A DNA stretch of 64,000 bases from Lampris incognitus (Eukaryota; Chordata; Actinopteri; Lampriformes; Lampridae): the NCBI RefSeq assembly GCF_029633865.1, contig NC_079213.1, positions 109,416,582 through 109,480,581 on the forward strand. Direction: 5' to 3'. Position 1 is the first letter of the stretch, and the number at the start of each line of letters is the position of its first letter. The position numbers and the translations under genes were made by a program. Shown here piece by piece: positions 43,650 to 55,005 of this stretch. The notes under the pieces were generated by a model that was not told the DNA's origin, made no database searches, and saw only the letters and a list, made by a program, of their open reading frames with translations.

Positions 43650-45165
43650 GAAGCTCCAGGCCTCCATACCTGCAGGCGCTCAGCAACTCGCAGGGCCGGC
43701 CCAAGCCTTTTTGGGGCCCCAAGCAGAATGTTATATACGCCCCCCCACCCCCCCAGGACCACTTTGTAACTCCATGTGGCGGCAGGACCCCAAGAGGCTA
43801 CTTGGTTAGCTTCTACCTGAAGCTCCAGGCCTCCATACCTGCAGGCGCTCAGCAACTCGCAGGGCCGGCCCAAGCCTTTTTGGGGCCCCAAGCAGAATGT
43901 TATATACGCCCCCCCACCCCCCCAGGACCACTTTGTAACTCCATGTGGCGGCAGGACCCCAAGAGGCTACTTGGTTAGCTTCTACCTGAAGCTCCAGGCC
44001 TCCATACCTGCAGGCGCTCAGCAACTCGCAGGGCCGGCCCAAGCCTTTTTGGGGCCCCAAGCAGAATGTTATATATGCCCCACACCCCCCCAGGACCACT
44101 TTGTAACTCCATGTGGCGGCAGGACCCCAAGAGGCTACTTGGTTAGCTTCTACCTGAAGCTCCAGGCCTCCATACCTGCAGGCGCTCAGCAACTCGCAGG
44201 GCCGGCCCAAGCCTTTTTGGGGCCCCAAGCAGAATGTTATATATGCCCCACACCCCCCCAGGACCACTTTGTAACTCCATGTGGCGGCAGGACCCCAAGA
44301 GGCTACTTGGTTAGCTTCTACCTGAAGCTCCAGGCCTCCATACCTGCAGGCGCTCAGCAACTCGCAGGGCCGGCCCAAGCCTTTTTGGGGCCCCAAGCAG
44401 AATGTTATATACGCCCCAACCCCCCAGGACCACTTTGGAACTCCATGTGGCGGCAGGACCCCAAGAGGCTACTTGGTTAGCTTCTACCTGAAGCTCCAGG
44501 CCTCCATACCTGCAGGCGCTCAGCAACTCGCAGGGCCGGCCCAAGCCTTTTTGGGGCCCCAAGCAGAATGTTATATACGCCCCAACCCCCCAGGACCACT
44601 TTGGAACTCCATGTGGCGGCAGGACCCCAAGAGGCTACTTGGTTAGCTTCTACCTGAAGCTCCAGGCCTCCATACCTGCAGGCGCTCAGCAACTCGCAGG
44701 GCCGGCCCAAGCCTTTTTGGGGCCCCAAGCAGAATGTTATATACGCCCCCCACCCCCCCAGGACCACTTTGTAACTCCATGTGGCAGCAGGACCCCAAGA
44801 GGCTACTTGGTTAGCTTCTACCTGAAGCTCCAGGCCTCAATACCTGCAGGCGCTCAGCAACTCGCAGGGCCGGCCCAAGCCTTTTTGGGGCCCCAAGCAG
44901 AATGTTATATACGCCCCCCCACCCCCCCAGGACCACTTTGTAACTCCATGTGGCGGCAGGACCCCAAGAGGCTACTTGGTTAGCTTCTACCTGAAGCTCC
45001 AGGCCTCCATACCTGCAGGCGCTCAGCAACTCGCAGGGCCGGCCCAAGCCTTTTTGGGGCCCCAAGCAGAATGTTATATACGCCCCCCCCCCCCAGGACC
45101 ACTTTGTAACTCCATGTGGCGGCAGGACCCCAAGAGACTACTTGGTTAGCTTCTGCCTGAAGCCG
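43650..45165. repeat. Satellite array, nine units of 166-169 bp
   Basis: The landmark CCTCCATACC (once CCTCAATACC) recurs at 43661, 43830, 43999, 44167, 44335, 44501, 44667, 44835 and 45004. Units differ mainly in the length of a C run and at a few bases, so expansion looks recent. Each unit holds GCAGGGCCGGCCCAAGCC, like the end of a hAT element, suggesting the unit includes a transposon end. Because 168 is a multiple of 3, long open frames appear, but they are not genes. Confidence 0.95.
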
Positions 45166-45523
45166 TCCCTGTTCAACTGTAATGCCACCTTTGTTGAGGA
45201 GATGACGGCCAAGTAGACCGTGGGAGCAAACGGGATTAGCTAAAGAAAGTAAGAGAGCGCTGTCACATATCCCCCCCGATTGTTTTCTGCCGATCCGGGT
45301 AGGGCTGCCTCCTCCCATACCAGAGGTGTAAAAACCAGGTCCAGAAAGTAAAGGTCCAAACCATGTATTTGCTGTATTCACGCACTACGCCAGAGATTCT
45401 AGTCAACACCACCCCTCAACTAGGTAGGGAAAACTAGCTAATGAAATCAGCTGGTTTACTAACATGGTTGGAGCAAATACACGGTTTGGACTTTTACTTT
45501 CTGGGCCTGGTTTTTACAACTCC
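45166..45523. other. Stretch without recognised features
   Basis: Begins with the ragged end of the satellite. A 20-base inverted word pair (CCAGGTCCAGAAAGTAAAGG near 45335, reversed near 45490) suggests an old MITE. Confidence 0.35.
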
Positions 45524-45832
45524 GTCCGATACGCGTGGAGTCGCCCCCCGCGTCTTTTCACCCGACAGTGAGGAGTTTCACCAGGAGGACGTAGCACATG
45601 GGAGGATCACTCTATTCCCCCCTCCTCCCCTTGAGCAGGCGCCCCAACCGACCAGAGGAGGCGCTAGTGCAGCGACCAGGACACACACACCCCCACATCT
45701 GGCTTCCCACCCGCAGACACGGCCAGTCGTGTCTGCGGGGACGCCAACCGAGCCGGAGGTAACACGGGGATTCGAACCCCGCGTGTCGGTGGGCAACGGA
45801 ATAGACCCGCTACGCTACCAAGACGCCCCCAT
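45524..45832 (-). repeat. SINE-B, near full length
   Basis: Reverse of the SINE-B body, ending in the tRNA-like head with B-box (reverse GGGGATTCGAACCCC) and GTAGCGGGTCTATTCCGTTG. Confidence 0.8.
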
Positions 45833-46025
45833 TTTCTCTCTTTCAAACGCGCCCTGATTTTTCATCAACGAACACCGGAACGTGTGCTTAGTCATTGACG
45901 GTCCGGTTGTAGAGAGTGGGTGAGCAGCACTCGTTTCTCCGGGGCCCCGCTTTGTTTGTCGACCGCTGATCCAGCAGCTAGTGACCTCAGAGGCCCGCCG
46001 CAAAACAACAGATACTACGGCAGCA

Positions 46026-46027
<2 letters not shown>

Positions 46028-46086
<59 letters not shown>
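46028..46086. repeat. (TA)n microsatellite
   Basis: About 29 TA units. Confidence 0.95.
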
Positions 46087-46087
<1 letters not shown>

Positions 46088-46764
46088 CTCCTGCGGTGCA
46101 ATTTATAGAACCATCACTATTAATCATTGCCATGGAATGTGAGATTGCCTAACTCACCCCGAGCCCTGATAGAAATGCAATCCCCCCCCCCCCGCTGCCT
46201 CAAGTGCTCAGGAGAGGGAGCTGCAGATGTGTGTGCTGCCCACACATCAGCTCCATCCTCACACTGGCATGGTAATAAGCAGTGTTGATTTAATATCTGT
46301 TTGCCACATGCAATTGCTTTGATGCCTAATCAGCCCATAAGGTGCTGCAAGAGGCCCTCGTGAATCATGTGGACTACACCCCCCCCGCCCCCGCCTACGC
46401 ACACAACCCCCACTACCCCCCTCACCTCCACCCCTGCTCATCTCCTCCAGTTGGACAATCACAGCTTTCCAGTGCGGCATGGTCAACTCGGTGACCCCCC
46501 TTGATCACAAGTCTGGACTCCGGTTGCTGTCCGGCACCACAGCGATATGGCGAATGTGAGACGGAGATGATTTTTTTTTTTTTTGCCTCCTCCAACTGTG
46601 CTTTTTGAAGACAACCGCTGTCAACTTAGGGTATGTAAAGAAATACCCCCCTTAGAAATCTCTGACCCCTCGCCCCCAGAAGAGCTTTGCCCCGCTGGCT
46701 TTGTGTGACGTTGATACAACAGATGATCGCAGATACCGCGTGCTTTTATTTTGGAGGGATTTGG

Positions 46765-46771
<7 letters not shown>
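46087..46771. other. Mostly unique sequence with a possible constrained non-coding element
   Basis: 46265-46360 is balanced, non-repetitive sequence with homeobox-type words (GATTTAATATCTG, GCAATTGC, CCTAATCAGCCCATAA), unlike its repeat-rich surroundings. No open exon. Confidence 0.3.

Positions 46772-46840
<69 letters not shown>
46772..46840. repeat. (GT)n microsatellite
   Basis: About 34 GT units, adjacent to the left arm of a large inverted repeat. Confidence 0.95.
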
Positions 46841-46841
<1 letters not shown>

Positions 46842-46843
46842 TG

Positions 46844-46982
46844 TAACCACTACACAAGATCTACATAACACGGCTGCACAATACAACTCGTAAGGATGGC
46901 AACTGTGCAAAATGTGGGTGTGCATAAAAAGTGTAAAATTGTGCAATGTGCAGAAATGTGCAAAACTATGGTGTCATGCTGT

Positions 46983-47046
<64 letters not shown>

Positions 47047-47275
47047 ATGTGTGTGTGTGTGTGTGAGTGTGAGTGTGAAGGGAGGTTGGGCTTAAAAGAA
47101 AGAACTGGAAAGCGTTCTGTCTTTGTCATGGTGGATCTAGAAAGGGAGGTCAAAGTGTATTTAGTATTGATTATATTAATAAGCCATTTAGAAACGTTGT
47201 TTTTCTAACAATGACATAGTATACCCCCAATATACTCATCTCCCCTCCTCCCCTTTTCTCACACATGCCCATAGT

Positions 47276-47349
<74 letters not shown>

Positions 47350-47488
47350 ACAGCATGACACCATAGTTTTGCACATTTCTGCACATTGCACAATTTTACA
47401 CTTTTTATGCACACCCACATTTTGCACAGTTGCCATCCTTACGAGTTGTATTGTGCAGCCGTGTTACGTAGATCTTGTGTAGTGGTTA
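46844..47488. repeat. Large inverted repeat (about 215-bp arms)
   Basis: The left arm (46844 to about 47060) starts TAACCACTACACAAGATCTA. The right arm (about 47272-47488) is its reverse complement, with one mismatch seen in about 140 bp of unique arm sequence. Both arms include (TA)n and (GT)n runs. The spacer of about 210 bp has no gene. Confidence 0.9.
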
Positions 47489-47627
47489 GCGGTGTATAGC
47501 ACTGTACAGTGTTGTGCTATATTAGCATGTGCAGTATTGTGCAGCCATGTTATGTAGATCTTGTGTAGTGGTTAGCGGTGTATAGCACTGTACAGTGTTG
47601 TGCTATATTAGCATGTGCAGTATTGTG
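47455..47627. repeat. 86-bp tandem duplication
   Basis: Two near-identical units beginning GCAGCC at 47455 and 47541, containing TTGTGTAGTGGTTAGCGGTG. It overlaps the right arm of the inverted repeat. Confidence 0.9.
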
Positions 47628-47957
47628 GTGTGCAGTGTCTTATGTGGTGTGGTTTTGGGTGTTGTGTGGGGTCGGTTGTGTTGTGTACTTTGTGCTGTGT
47701 AGTGCCGTACAGTTTGTATTGTACTGTGTGTTGGCTTAGTTGTCGGGTCGCTTTCACTCCTACAACGTAAGACTCCTACCATCCCTTGAGGATAGAGTTT
47801 GGTTTTTTTTTCTTATGAATTGAACTGAACTGCCATGAGCTGAGCTGAAGTGTATTGAATTCACAATAGTACGAAGATGCCAACTTGCGTTCGGCACATT
47901 TCAAGTGGATGTCGGTGTCAATTCTGGTTCCAGATGGATCGCCATCTGTGTGAAAGA
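47628..47957. other. Stretch without recognised features
   Basis: GT-rich and non-coding, up to the tail of the next SINE. Confidence 0.4.
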
Positions 47958-48363
47958 TCCATCCATCCATCCATCCATCCATCCATCCATCCATCCATCC
48001 ATCCATCCATCCATCCATCCATCCATCCATCCATCCATCCATCCATTATCTGAACCGCTTATCCTGCTCTCAGGGTCGCGGGGATGCTGGAGCCTATCCC
48101 AGCAGTCACTGGGTGGCAGGCGGGGAGACACCCTGGACAGGCCGCCGGTCCACCACAGGGCCGACACCCATACACACCACACATACTCACACCTAGGGAC
48201 AATGTAGTACAGCCGAGTCACCTGACCTACATGTCTTTGGACTGTGGGAGGAAACCCCCGCAGACACGGGGAGAACATGCAAACTCCACACAGAGGACGA
48301 CCCGGGTCAACCCACCGACGCTGGACTACCCCGGGGGCTCGAACCCAGGACCCTCTTGCTGTA
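47958..48363 (-). repeat. SINE-A with long (CATC)n tail, head truncated
   Basis: About 21 CATC units, then the SINE-A body to CCAGGACCCTCTTGCTGT, where the tRNA-like head is cut off. Confidence 0.85.
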
Positions 48364-48773
48364 AATAATGAATTCAGAGACCTGACTCCGCAGCACTATT
48401 TGTGGGTTTTGTATGTATTCTCTGCAGCTTTCTTCTTCTCTCAGCTTGTCCCTGCGGGTTTTCAACGTCGTCCCTGAGAGACACACGGCTTGTTTTCCCC
48501 TCTGCGACAGGGCAGCGCCATCGATGACATTCGTTTTGGGGAAGGTTATGACAGCGTGCCAAGTAAGTATTCTTCCTGAATGCTGTCCACACAAATTGTT
48601 GTTTTTGTAGCTGTTGCCAGGCGGCGGGGGGAGGGGGGATGGATGAGTGGGCGGGGGAGGGGGCGAGGCTGTAGCGCTTGACACAAATAGGATTGGTGGT
48701 ATGTCAGGCTAGCGGCTTCAAGTCGGAAGAGGACAGCTTCCGATCCTTTTGACAGCGTGTGTGCGTGCGTGTC

Positions 48774-48806
<33 letters not shown>

Positions 48807-49059
48807 GTCCTTGTTTCTCAGGATGGACACTGGGCAGTGTGTTTCTTTGGTGGGGGGAGGTCGACACCAGTTGTTTCAGAAGGCTCGAGGTGTCGGAAAA
48901 GATTTCACAGCTCCCTGGGCTTGGTAATCCGGGAGCTCTTGATACAAGATGGCAAATCAAACGGTCCCCTGGATGAGCCTAGGGGCACTTAACCGAGCTC
49001 CACCGATCTGGAGCGTTTCAGAACTGGGGAAAAAGTTCTGTCAGCCCACTAAAGTGCGG
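48364..49059. other. Mostly unassigned sequence
   Basis: Apart from the possible exon at 48511 and a GT run at about 48774-48808, no feature is recognised. Confidence 0.35.
48511..48562 (+). CDS. Possible 52-nt exon, unidentified
   Basis: A pyrimidine tract with CGACAG acceptor is followed by an open segment reading GSAIDDIRFGEGYDSVP and then a strong donor GTAAGTA. The codon pattern looks protein-like, but I recognise no family and see no partner exons. It could be chance. The adjacent frame is also open. Confidence 0.2.
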
Positions 49060-49885
49060 GGGAAGATGGCGGCGTGAACTGACGTTTGCGGCGGCCTCGC
49101 CTGGCGCCGACTATGCCGTGCCTTTGTCCACGTGTGCGTCTAAGTTTGTGTCATCGTGTGAAGTTTCTATTTTGATGGCCGGGAGAGCTGGCGTTGGATC
49201 GGCTGGGAGAGCCTGGTCTGCTGCATCCGGTGGGCCCGGGGACCACGGCCCTGCCCGGAGCTGTGCCTGAAGAGGAAACACCGGGGGTGGTCTGACAGGA
49301 TGTGGAACCCAGACAGCATCCGGATGTGGGCCACTTCAGGCAGTGATGCGGCACTTTCTTCTTCTGGCCCTGACACAATGGATGTGAGCCTGAAGTGGCC
49401 CACGTGTATAACAGCAAATATGGCCCAAATATGCCAAATCAAATATGGGCCGCCTTTGGCAAATATGTGGCACATGCGGCATTGCCGTGGCTCGGTTCTG
49501 GCCCAGATCGGGCAAACAGGAGCGGACCGCCCAAGTGCCATCATCGCACACGGTATGTGGGCCGGATGAAAGTGTCAGTGTGGGACGGGTCTGAGCCACA
49601 GCCATTTTGCTATCTGGGAAGCGGGGCAGGCTAAGCTACCTGCTAGCCCATGCAGACCGGCAGTTCCGGCGGTCATCCTGGCTGGCGTTCGTTCTCTGGA
49701 CGGGGTAGTTTTTGGACTGGGTTGCACCGAGTGGACTGTTACCTGTTTGTGGTGTTGTTTTTTGGGGACATTTTGGATGTGTGTTTTTGTCTTTTGTGTT
49801 ACTCTGCTGTGGGCTGGGGGAAATGGAAATGTGTTTATTTTGTGTACGCAGGTACATGAAAGAAATGACAATAAATTGTCCCTCA
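49060..49885 (+). mobile_element. Probable L1-like or non-autonomous retroposon
   Basis: Starts with GGGGAAGATGGCGGCG, like the 5' end of L1-type and derived elements, and ends with AATGACAATAAATTGTCCC. The middle holds imperfect repeats of GGCCCA..ATATG type (49395-49520). No reverse transcriptase frame is seen. Confidence 0.35.
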
Positions 49886-50007
49886 CTGTTCCTTATTCCT
49901 GCTGCCTGAAAAGGTTGAGCTTGTTTTCAAGAGGTCAGCAAGGTCTTCTATTGTACGTATCGCTTAAACTTAAGTTACGCATCAGGTCATCTTCTAAAAT
50001 GGAAATA

Positions 50008-50402
50008 CATACATCCATCCATCCATCCATCCATCCATCCATCCATCCATCCATCCATCCATCCATCCATCCATCCGAACCGCTTTTCCTGTTTCTCAGG
50101 AATGCTGGAGCCTATCCCAGCAGTCACTGGGCGGCAGGCGGGGAGACACCCTGGACAGGCCGCCAGTCCATCACACAGGGCCAACACACACATTCATACC
50201 TAGGGACAATTTAGTACGGCCGAGTCACCTGACCTACCTGTCTCTGGACTGTGGGAGGAGACCCACACAGACACGGGGAGAACATGCCAACTCCACACAG
50301 AGGACGACCCGGGGCGACCCCCAAGGTTGGACTACCCCGGGGGCTCGAACCCAGGACCTTCCTACTGTGAGGCGACCACGCTAACTGCACCACCGTGCCG
50401 CC
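50008..50402 (-). repeat. SINE-A, full length, with (CATC)n tail
   Basis: About 15 CATC units, the whole body and the tRNA-like head (reverse GGCGGCACGGTGGTGCAGTT, B-box GGTTCGAGCCC). Confidence 0.85.
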
Positions 50403-51939
50403 ATGGAAACACATACACTCGTCATATTAAAGGTCAAAGGGTGTAGCTACAGTATGCTTAGCTGTTTCAGATAGGGGTTTTATTTTTCTTCAGTTTTACC
50501 AAACTGTAGCACCACGTTTTTGTTGTGTGCTTGTTGTTGCACGCGTGCGTATTGTGCGTCTCGCTAGTCTACATGTTTCTGGACTCAGTGACTTTTGAGG
50601 GATCTAAATAATGTAAAAACAAACTAATGTTTTACACTTTGACGAGTTGAGCACCGGGTTTCTTCTTTTTTTAATGGCTATTTTACTGAGATATCCCACC
50701 GGATACAGGAAAAGCAATTGGCAGGTACTAATTAATCCCTCTTGCATCTTTTAATTGATTTCAGTCAAACCAGAAGAAGACGTTGTTTTAGGATTACTCT
50801 GATTTCCAAAAAGCTGGCGATAACGACCTTGCCTAGTAAAGACGTGAATGTAAACGCCAGGCGGTCGGCGAGGCCCGCGGGACCGCGTCGTGGGTTAAAG
50901 CAGCAGTGTCCAAATGAAACGTGTCTCAACTGAACGTCATGTCCACCTCCGTCACCAGAGACGTCAGTCCATGCTGGTGCAGTTTGCTTTCTACATCTGA
51001 GGAGGGCAGAGTTGCCTCGCTGTATCAGCCTGCCCAATCAAATGCAAGGACCTCACCACTGTCTGAATAGTCCCTTTATTTAACACCCCCCTCCCTTCCA
51101 AAAGTGCATGTAGTTTTAAAAAAACGTGTTATTATTCAAAAAACAATATGTTAAATCAGATTAAGAAAACCGAGAATCACGGGGGGGGGGATGCTTGGGA
51201 CATATTTTGACAGTTATTGCAATTTGGTTGTGAACCGATTCTGTTTATGCTATTATGGTGCAGAAATGGCCAAGAAATCGATTGCCTTGCTTTAATACAA
51301 ATGGATTTGTGTGTGTGCAAAAGGCATTTTTTTGTGTAGTTTATCGTAGGTTCGAAGTGCCGTATGCACCTGGCAATCACAGAGACACGTACTGAGCCGC
51401 GGCAAAAGACATTGGGGGGAGGGGGAGGGGGGCGAAAATGCTGCATTTATCTCTCTTGATCCGAGACCCCCGAGGCTCAGTAAGCTAAGGTAGATAAGTA
51501 AAACGCCTGTCACTGTCCCTTTTTCTGAGTGGGTGGCCTGCAGCCATCACGGATGACGTCCCGTTGGTGGAGTAGGCTGGTGCTCCATCTACCCCCCTCC
51601 ACCCCCACCCCACCCCCACCTCTCTTCCCTCTACCTTTCTCGTATCATTTTTGAGAAATCCTTTCCCGGGTGCTATTTTATCAGCTGGCTGGAGGCCCCG
51701 AGCGGAGCGCCTGCAGGTCTCTCTGTGTTATCTGGAGCAGGGACGACGTTGACCTTGCAGCCACTTTAAACACTTTATCAGAAACACAATAATCTACTTC
51801 AGAGGAAATCATTGGCAGTGGGGGGAAAAAAAAAGAAAAGACTATCAAGGCGGCAGGTCCCCAGGTTTATGTGGGGGGTGGGGGTGGGGGGGGTACACTA
51901 CCACTGACCCGCAGATTTAGCGAAGCTCAGTGATGTTGT
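50403..51939. other. Unassigned sequence with possible constrained non-coding elements
   Basis: 50660-50765 (AAGCAATTGGCAGGTACTAA, TCTTTTAATTGATTTCAG) and 51650-51820 (CTATTTTATCAGCTGGCTGG, CACTTTAAACACTTTATCAG) look unique and rich in transcription-factor-type words. G and C runs occur near 51182, 51415 and 51870. No exon found. Confidence 0.3.
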
Positions 51940-52998
51940 CTCAAGCGTTTAGAGGGGGTGGGTCGGCGCCGACCCACCGAGGCACGGACTCCGCAAGACC
52001 CCCGAAGGTGTTCTGCGGTATCTGGCACCAAAACGTTAGCGGCAGATCCTTCAAGTCCTGCAAGTTGCGAGGTGGAGCCGTCGTGGATCGGACTTGTAGG
52101 TCCAGCACATGCCACAGATGCTCGGTCGGCTTGAGATCCGGAGAATTTGGAGGCCAGGGGCCGCACCTTGAACACTTCATCGTGTTCCTGAACAACGGGT
52201 GCCATGTGGCAGGGTGCATTATCCTGCTGAAGGAGGCCACTGCCATCAGGGAACACCGTCGCCGTACCTGGTCTGCAACTGTTTAGGTAGGTGGCACGTG
52301 TCAAATTGACGGCCACATGAATGGCTGGACCCGGGGTTTCCCAGCAGAACCCAGAGCGTCCCCCTCCCCCCCACCAGCGTGTCGTCTTCCTACAGTGCAT
52401 CCTGGTGCCGCCACTTCCCCAGGTCAACGGCGCCCACGTACAGGGCCATCCGCACGATCTAAAAGAAAACGGATGAACGGGCGACCTTCTTCCATTACTC
52501 CCAAGGCCCCGTTCCGAATGCTTGTGTGCCCATTGTAGACACTTTCGAGGGTGGACAGGGGGTCATTAGGGGTACCCTGACCTGTCTGTGGCTATGAAGC
52601 CCCATACACAACAGAGTGCAATGCACTGTGTTCTGACTTGTGGCACAGTAGACTTTCTGTCAGTTCAGACTAGACAGGATGGCCTTGATTGCCCTCGTGC
52701 ATCGATGAGCCTTGGGCGCCCAACACCCTGTCACCGGTTTGTGTTCTGTTCTCCCCGGACCACTGTCAGTAGGTACTCACCACTGCTGAGGTGCTCTGAC
52801 CCAGTCGTCTGGCCATAACAATTTGGCCCTTGTCATCGCTCAGGTCTTTACCCCTGCCCATTTCTCCTGCATCCAACACATTAGCTATTTTTTGCTTACC
52901 ATCTAACCTACCCAGACCTTGACACGTGCCCTTGTTTGGAAATGATCACCATTATTCGATTCACCCGTGAGTGGTCATAATGTTTTGGCTCATCAGTG
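51940..52998 (-). mobile_element. Decayed Tc1-like transposon
   Basis: The right end is CACTGATGAGCCAAAACATT in reverse, followed by TA (52999-53000), a known fish Tc1-like terminus. Minus-strand frames contain transposase words in different frames (QQDNAPCH near 52215, NSPDLKPTEHLWHVLD near 52110, PPRNLQDLKDL near 52050), so the gene is frameshifted. The left inverted repeat was not clearly found. Confidence 0.75.
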
Positions 52999-52999
52999 T

Positions 53000-53659
53000 A
53001 CATCCCATGCTGTTTCGGACGGCTTCAGTAAGCGATTCAATAACCTTTGCATTTAGGGACGCACAAATACGTAGTATCTTTCGGAAGAAATTGGCAATTC
53101 AGTATTGCGCGTGCTCTTATTGGTAATGTCCATTTATTATCAGTACTGGTGGTTTTCAATCCATGGGTTGAGGCCCACAAGTGGGTCGCAGCAGGGGGCA
53201 AGGTGGGTAACCATGTTCACAACAAGCATTTTTTGTTGGGAGACACATTTATTTATTCATTTATATATTCATTGTGATCAAATATCTGCTTTTATTTAAA
53301 CAAAAAAAAGGAAAGGAAAGAAGGTGTCTATTTTCTTACTTTTTGAGTCAGTGCAAACAATCCGATGAGCTAACTGGATTCCAGAATATCACTGGAATAA
53401 TATTTATTGTTGACACGCCTCGTCTGTGTAATTTGATTATTAGTAGGCTAATACTGAAAAGAGGAATACTGCATGGATGAGCAATGCAGAGAGGATTGTT
53501 AATTATCTCACCTTATGGCAGGCAATGAGAATTTACTGCGTATTTTTACCACATAACATATTTGGTCGGTCCTGGGTCGAAAAGTCTCGCATATTGGCAG
53601 GGTCGTCGCAGGGGAGTGCGAGGCCCTGTGCGAACTCGATGTGTGCGGCCCTGCTTATC
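53000..53659. other. Possible hAT end and unassigned sequence
   Basis: GGTGGTTTTCAATCCATGGG at 53149 resembles a hAT end, and AGTGTGGAAACCCATG near 54714-54731 could be the other end, but nothing in between is recognisable as a transposase. Confidence 0.25.
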
Positions 53660-53955
53660 GACATGCATGCCACATTCCTCATGGTCACGTGCACAGTTCG
53701 CATGTTCTCTCCCGTGTCTGCATGGGTTTCCTCTGGGTGCTCTGGTTTCCTCCCGCCATGAAAAAGTCATGCATGTCAGGGTTAATACTCCTGCCTGTGC
53801 CCTTGACTGAGGCAATGGGAAAGAAGAACTGGAGTTGGTCCCCGGGTGCTGCAGCTGCCCGCTGCTCCTATACAATAGGATGGGTTAAATGCAGAGGACA
53901 AATTTCATTGTAGCCAAACAACTGTACAATGATAAAATAAAGTGGCTTTCTTTCT
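53660..53955 (+). repeat. SINE-C copy
   Basis: Contains GTTCGCATGTTCTC, GGTTTCCTCCCGCCATG, ATGTCAGGGTTAATACTCC and ends ATAAAATAAAGTGGCTTTCT with a TTC tail. It shares the body seen reversed at 15.19-15.47 kb. Confidence 0.7.
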
Positions 53956-54561
53956 TCTTCTTCCTGTTCTAGTTCTACTGCACATGGCCATTCTAGTTCT
54001 ACTGCATGCGCAATCTTGGTGCAATACATTTTTAAAAAGTAGAATAATACAGCACCATGCACATAGACTTAGACATTATAGTCTTTCAAAGGAAAAAAGA
54101 AATTGTAACACTATTGGCTTTACATCATGTCAGCTCAGCTGTCACTTTATTTTCGGCATGTTGCAAGTACGACAGTCTGCTACAGTTCAGTATTTCAGGT
54201 CCATAGCCTACATTTCCTTCAGACTTTAGATCATTTTTCAGACCTGTCATTACACTAAGCCAGTCTTGGCCACATGCACCCGCTAGCCTTTGACACCTGC
54301 TCAGCCACCACGTCTCTGGAAGCACCCGACTCATGTTTACGAAATTGGCTGCGCTCTCAGGCAGCCGACATTGTTTGCCCGTCTTCTTCCTTGCAGTAAG
54401 CAGCAAGATGGAGTGCGCACTGCGTAACGACACAATACTGAAAATGAAACAAGCCTGAATAATTTGTTAGATTCTTTTTCATGTGACTTTGGCTATGCAT
54501 AATGGAATTGACACACGGGAATTTCATTTTAGAAGCATGTTGGGTCAAGAACAGTCATAAA

Positions 54562-54568
<7 letters not shown>

Positions 54569-54590
<22 letters not shown>
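54569..54590. repeat. (TA)n microsatellite
   Basis: About 11 TA units. Confidence 0.85.
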
Positions 54591-54592
<2 letters not shown>

Positions 54593-54754
54593 CATACATA
54601 AAAACTGCAGGATTGCAGGCCAGGCACGAGGCCCTACAGGCGTGAGACCCTGTGTGGTCACACACTTCGCACAGCCCATGTGACGGTTCTGCATGTTGGT
54701 CACAGTATGAAAAAGTGTGGAAACCCATGATCTATGTCCACTTAATCTAATTCA

Positions 54755-55005
54755 GGGATGTGGGGGGTTGGAGTATATCCCGTTGTGCATTGGGTGGAAA
54801 GCAGGGAGACACACTGGACAGGTCACCATCCATCACGGGACACACGCATACAATCACTTAAAACACCTGTGTGGCTTTGCATGGTAAGAGGAAACCGACA
54901 CAAACACAAGGAGACTATGCAAACTCTACACAAATGGACTGGAATCACACCCAGGACCCTCTCTATTGCTGTGAGGTGACAGTGCTGACCACTTAATAAC
55001 CGTGT
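54755..55005 (-). repeat. Old, diverged SINE-A copy
   Basis: Keeps GGGAGACACACTGGACAGGT, AACTCTACACAAATGG and CCCAGGACCCTCTC, with clear divergence and no tail repeat. Confidence 0.65.

Noticed and set aside
43806-44480. Open frames of 169-196 codons on both strands
   Set aside because: They are produced by the 166-169-bp satellite, whose period is near a multiple of three. The peptide simply repeats every 56 residues.
47958-48045. Regularly spaced repeats that might suggest a CRISPR-like array
   Set aside because: It is a simple CATC microsatellite at a SINE tail in eukaryotic DNA, with no spacers.
49300-49570. Frames with WATSG- and KWPT-type repeats
   Set aside because: Derived from imperfect GGCCCA/ATATG repeats within a retroposon-like segment.
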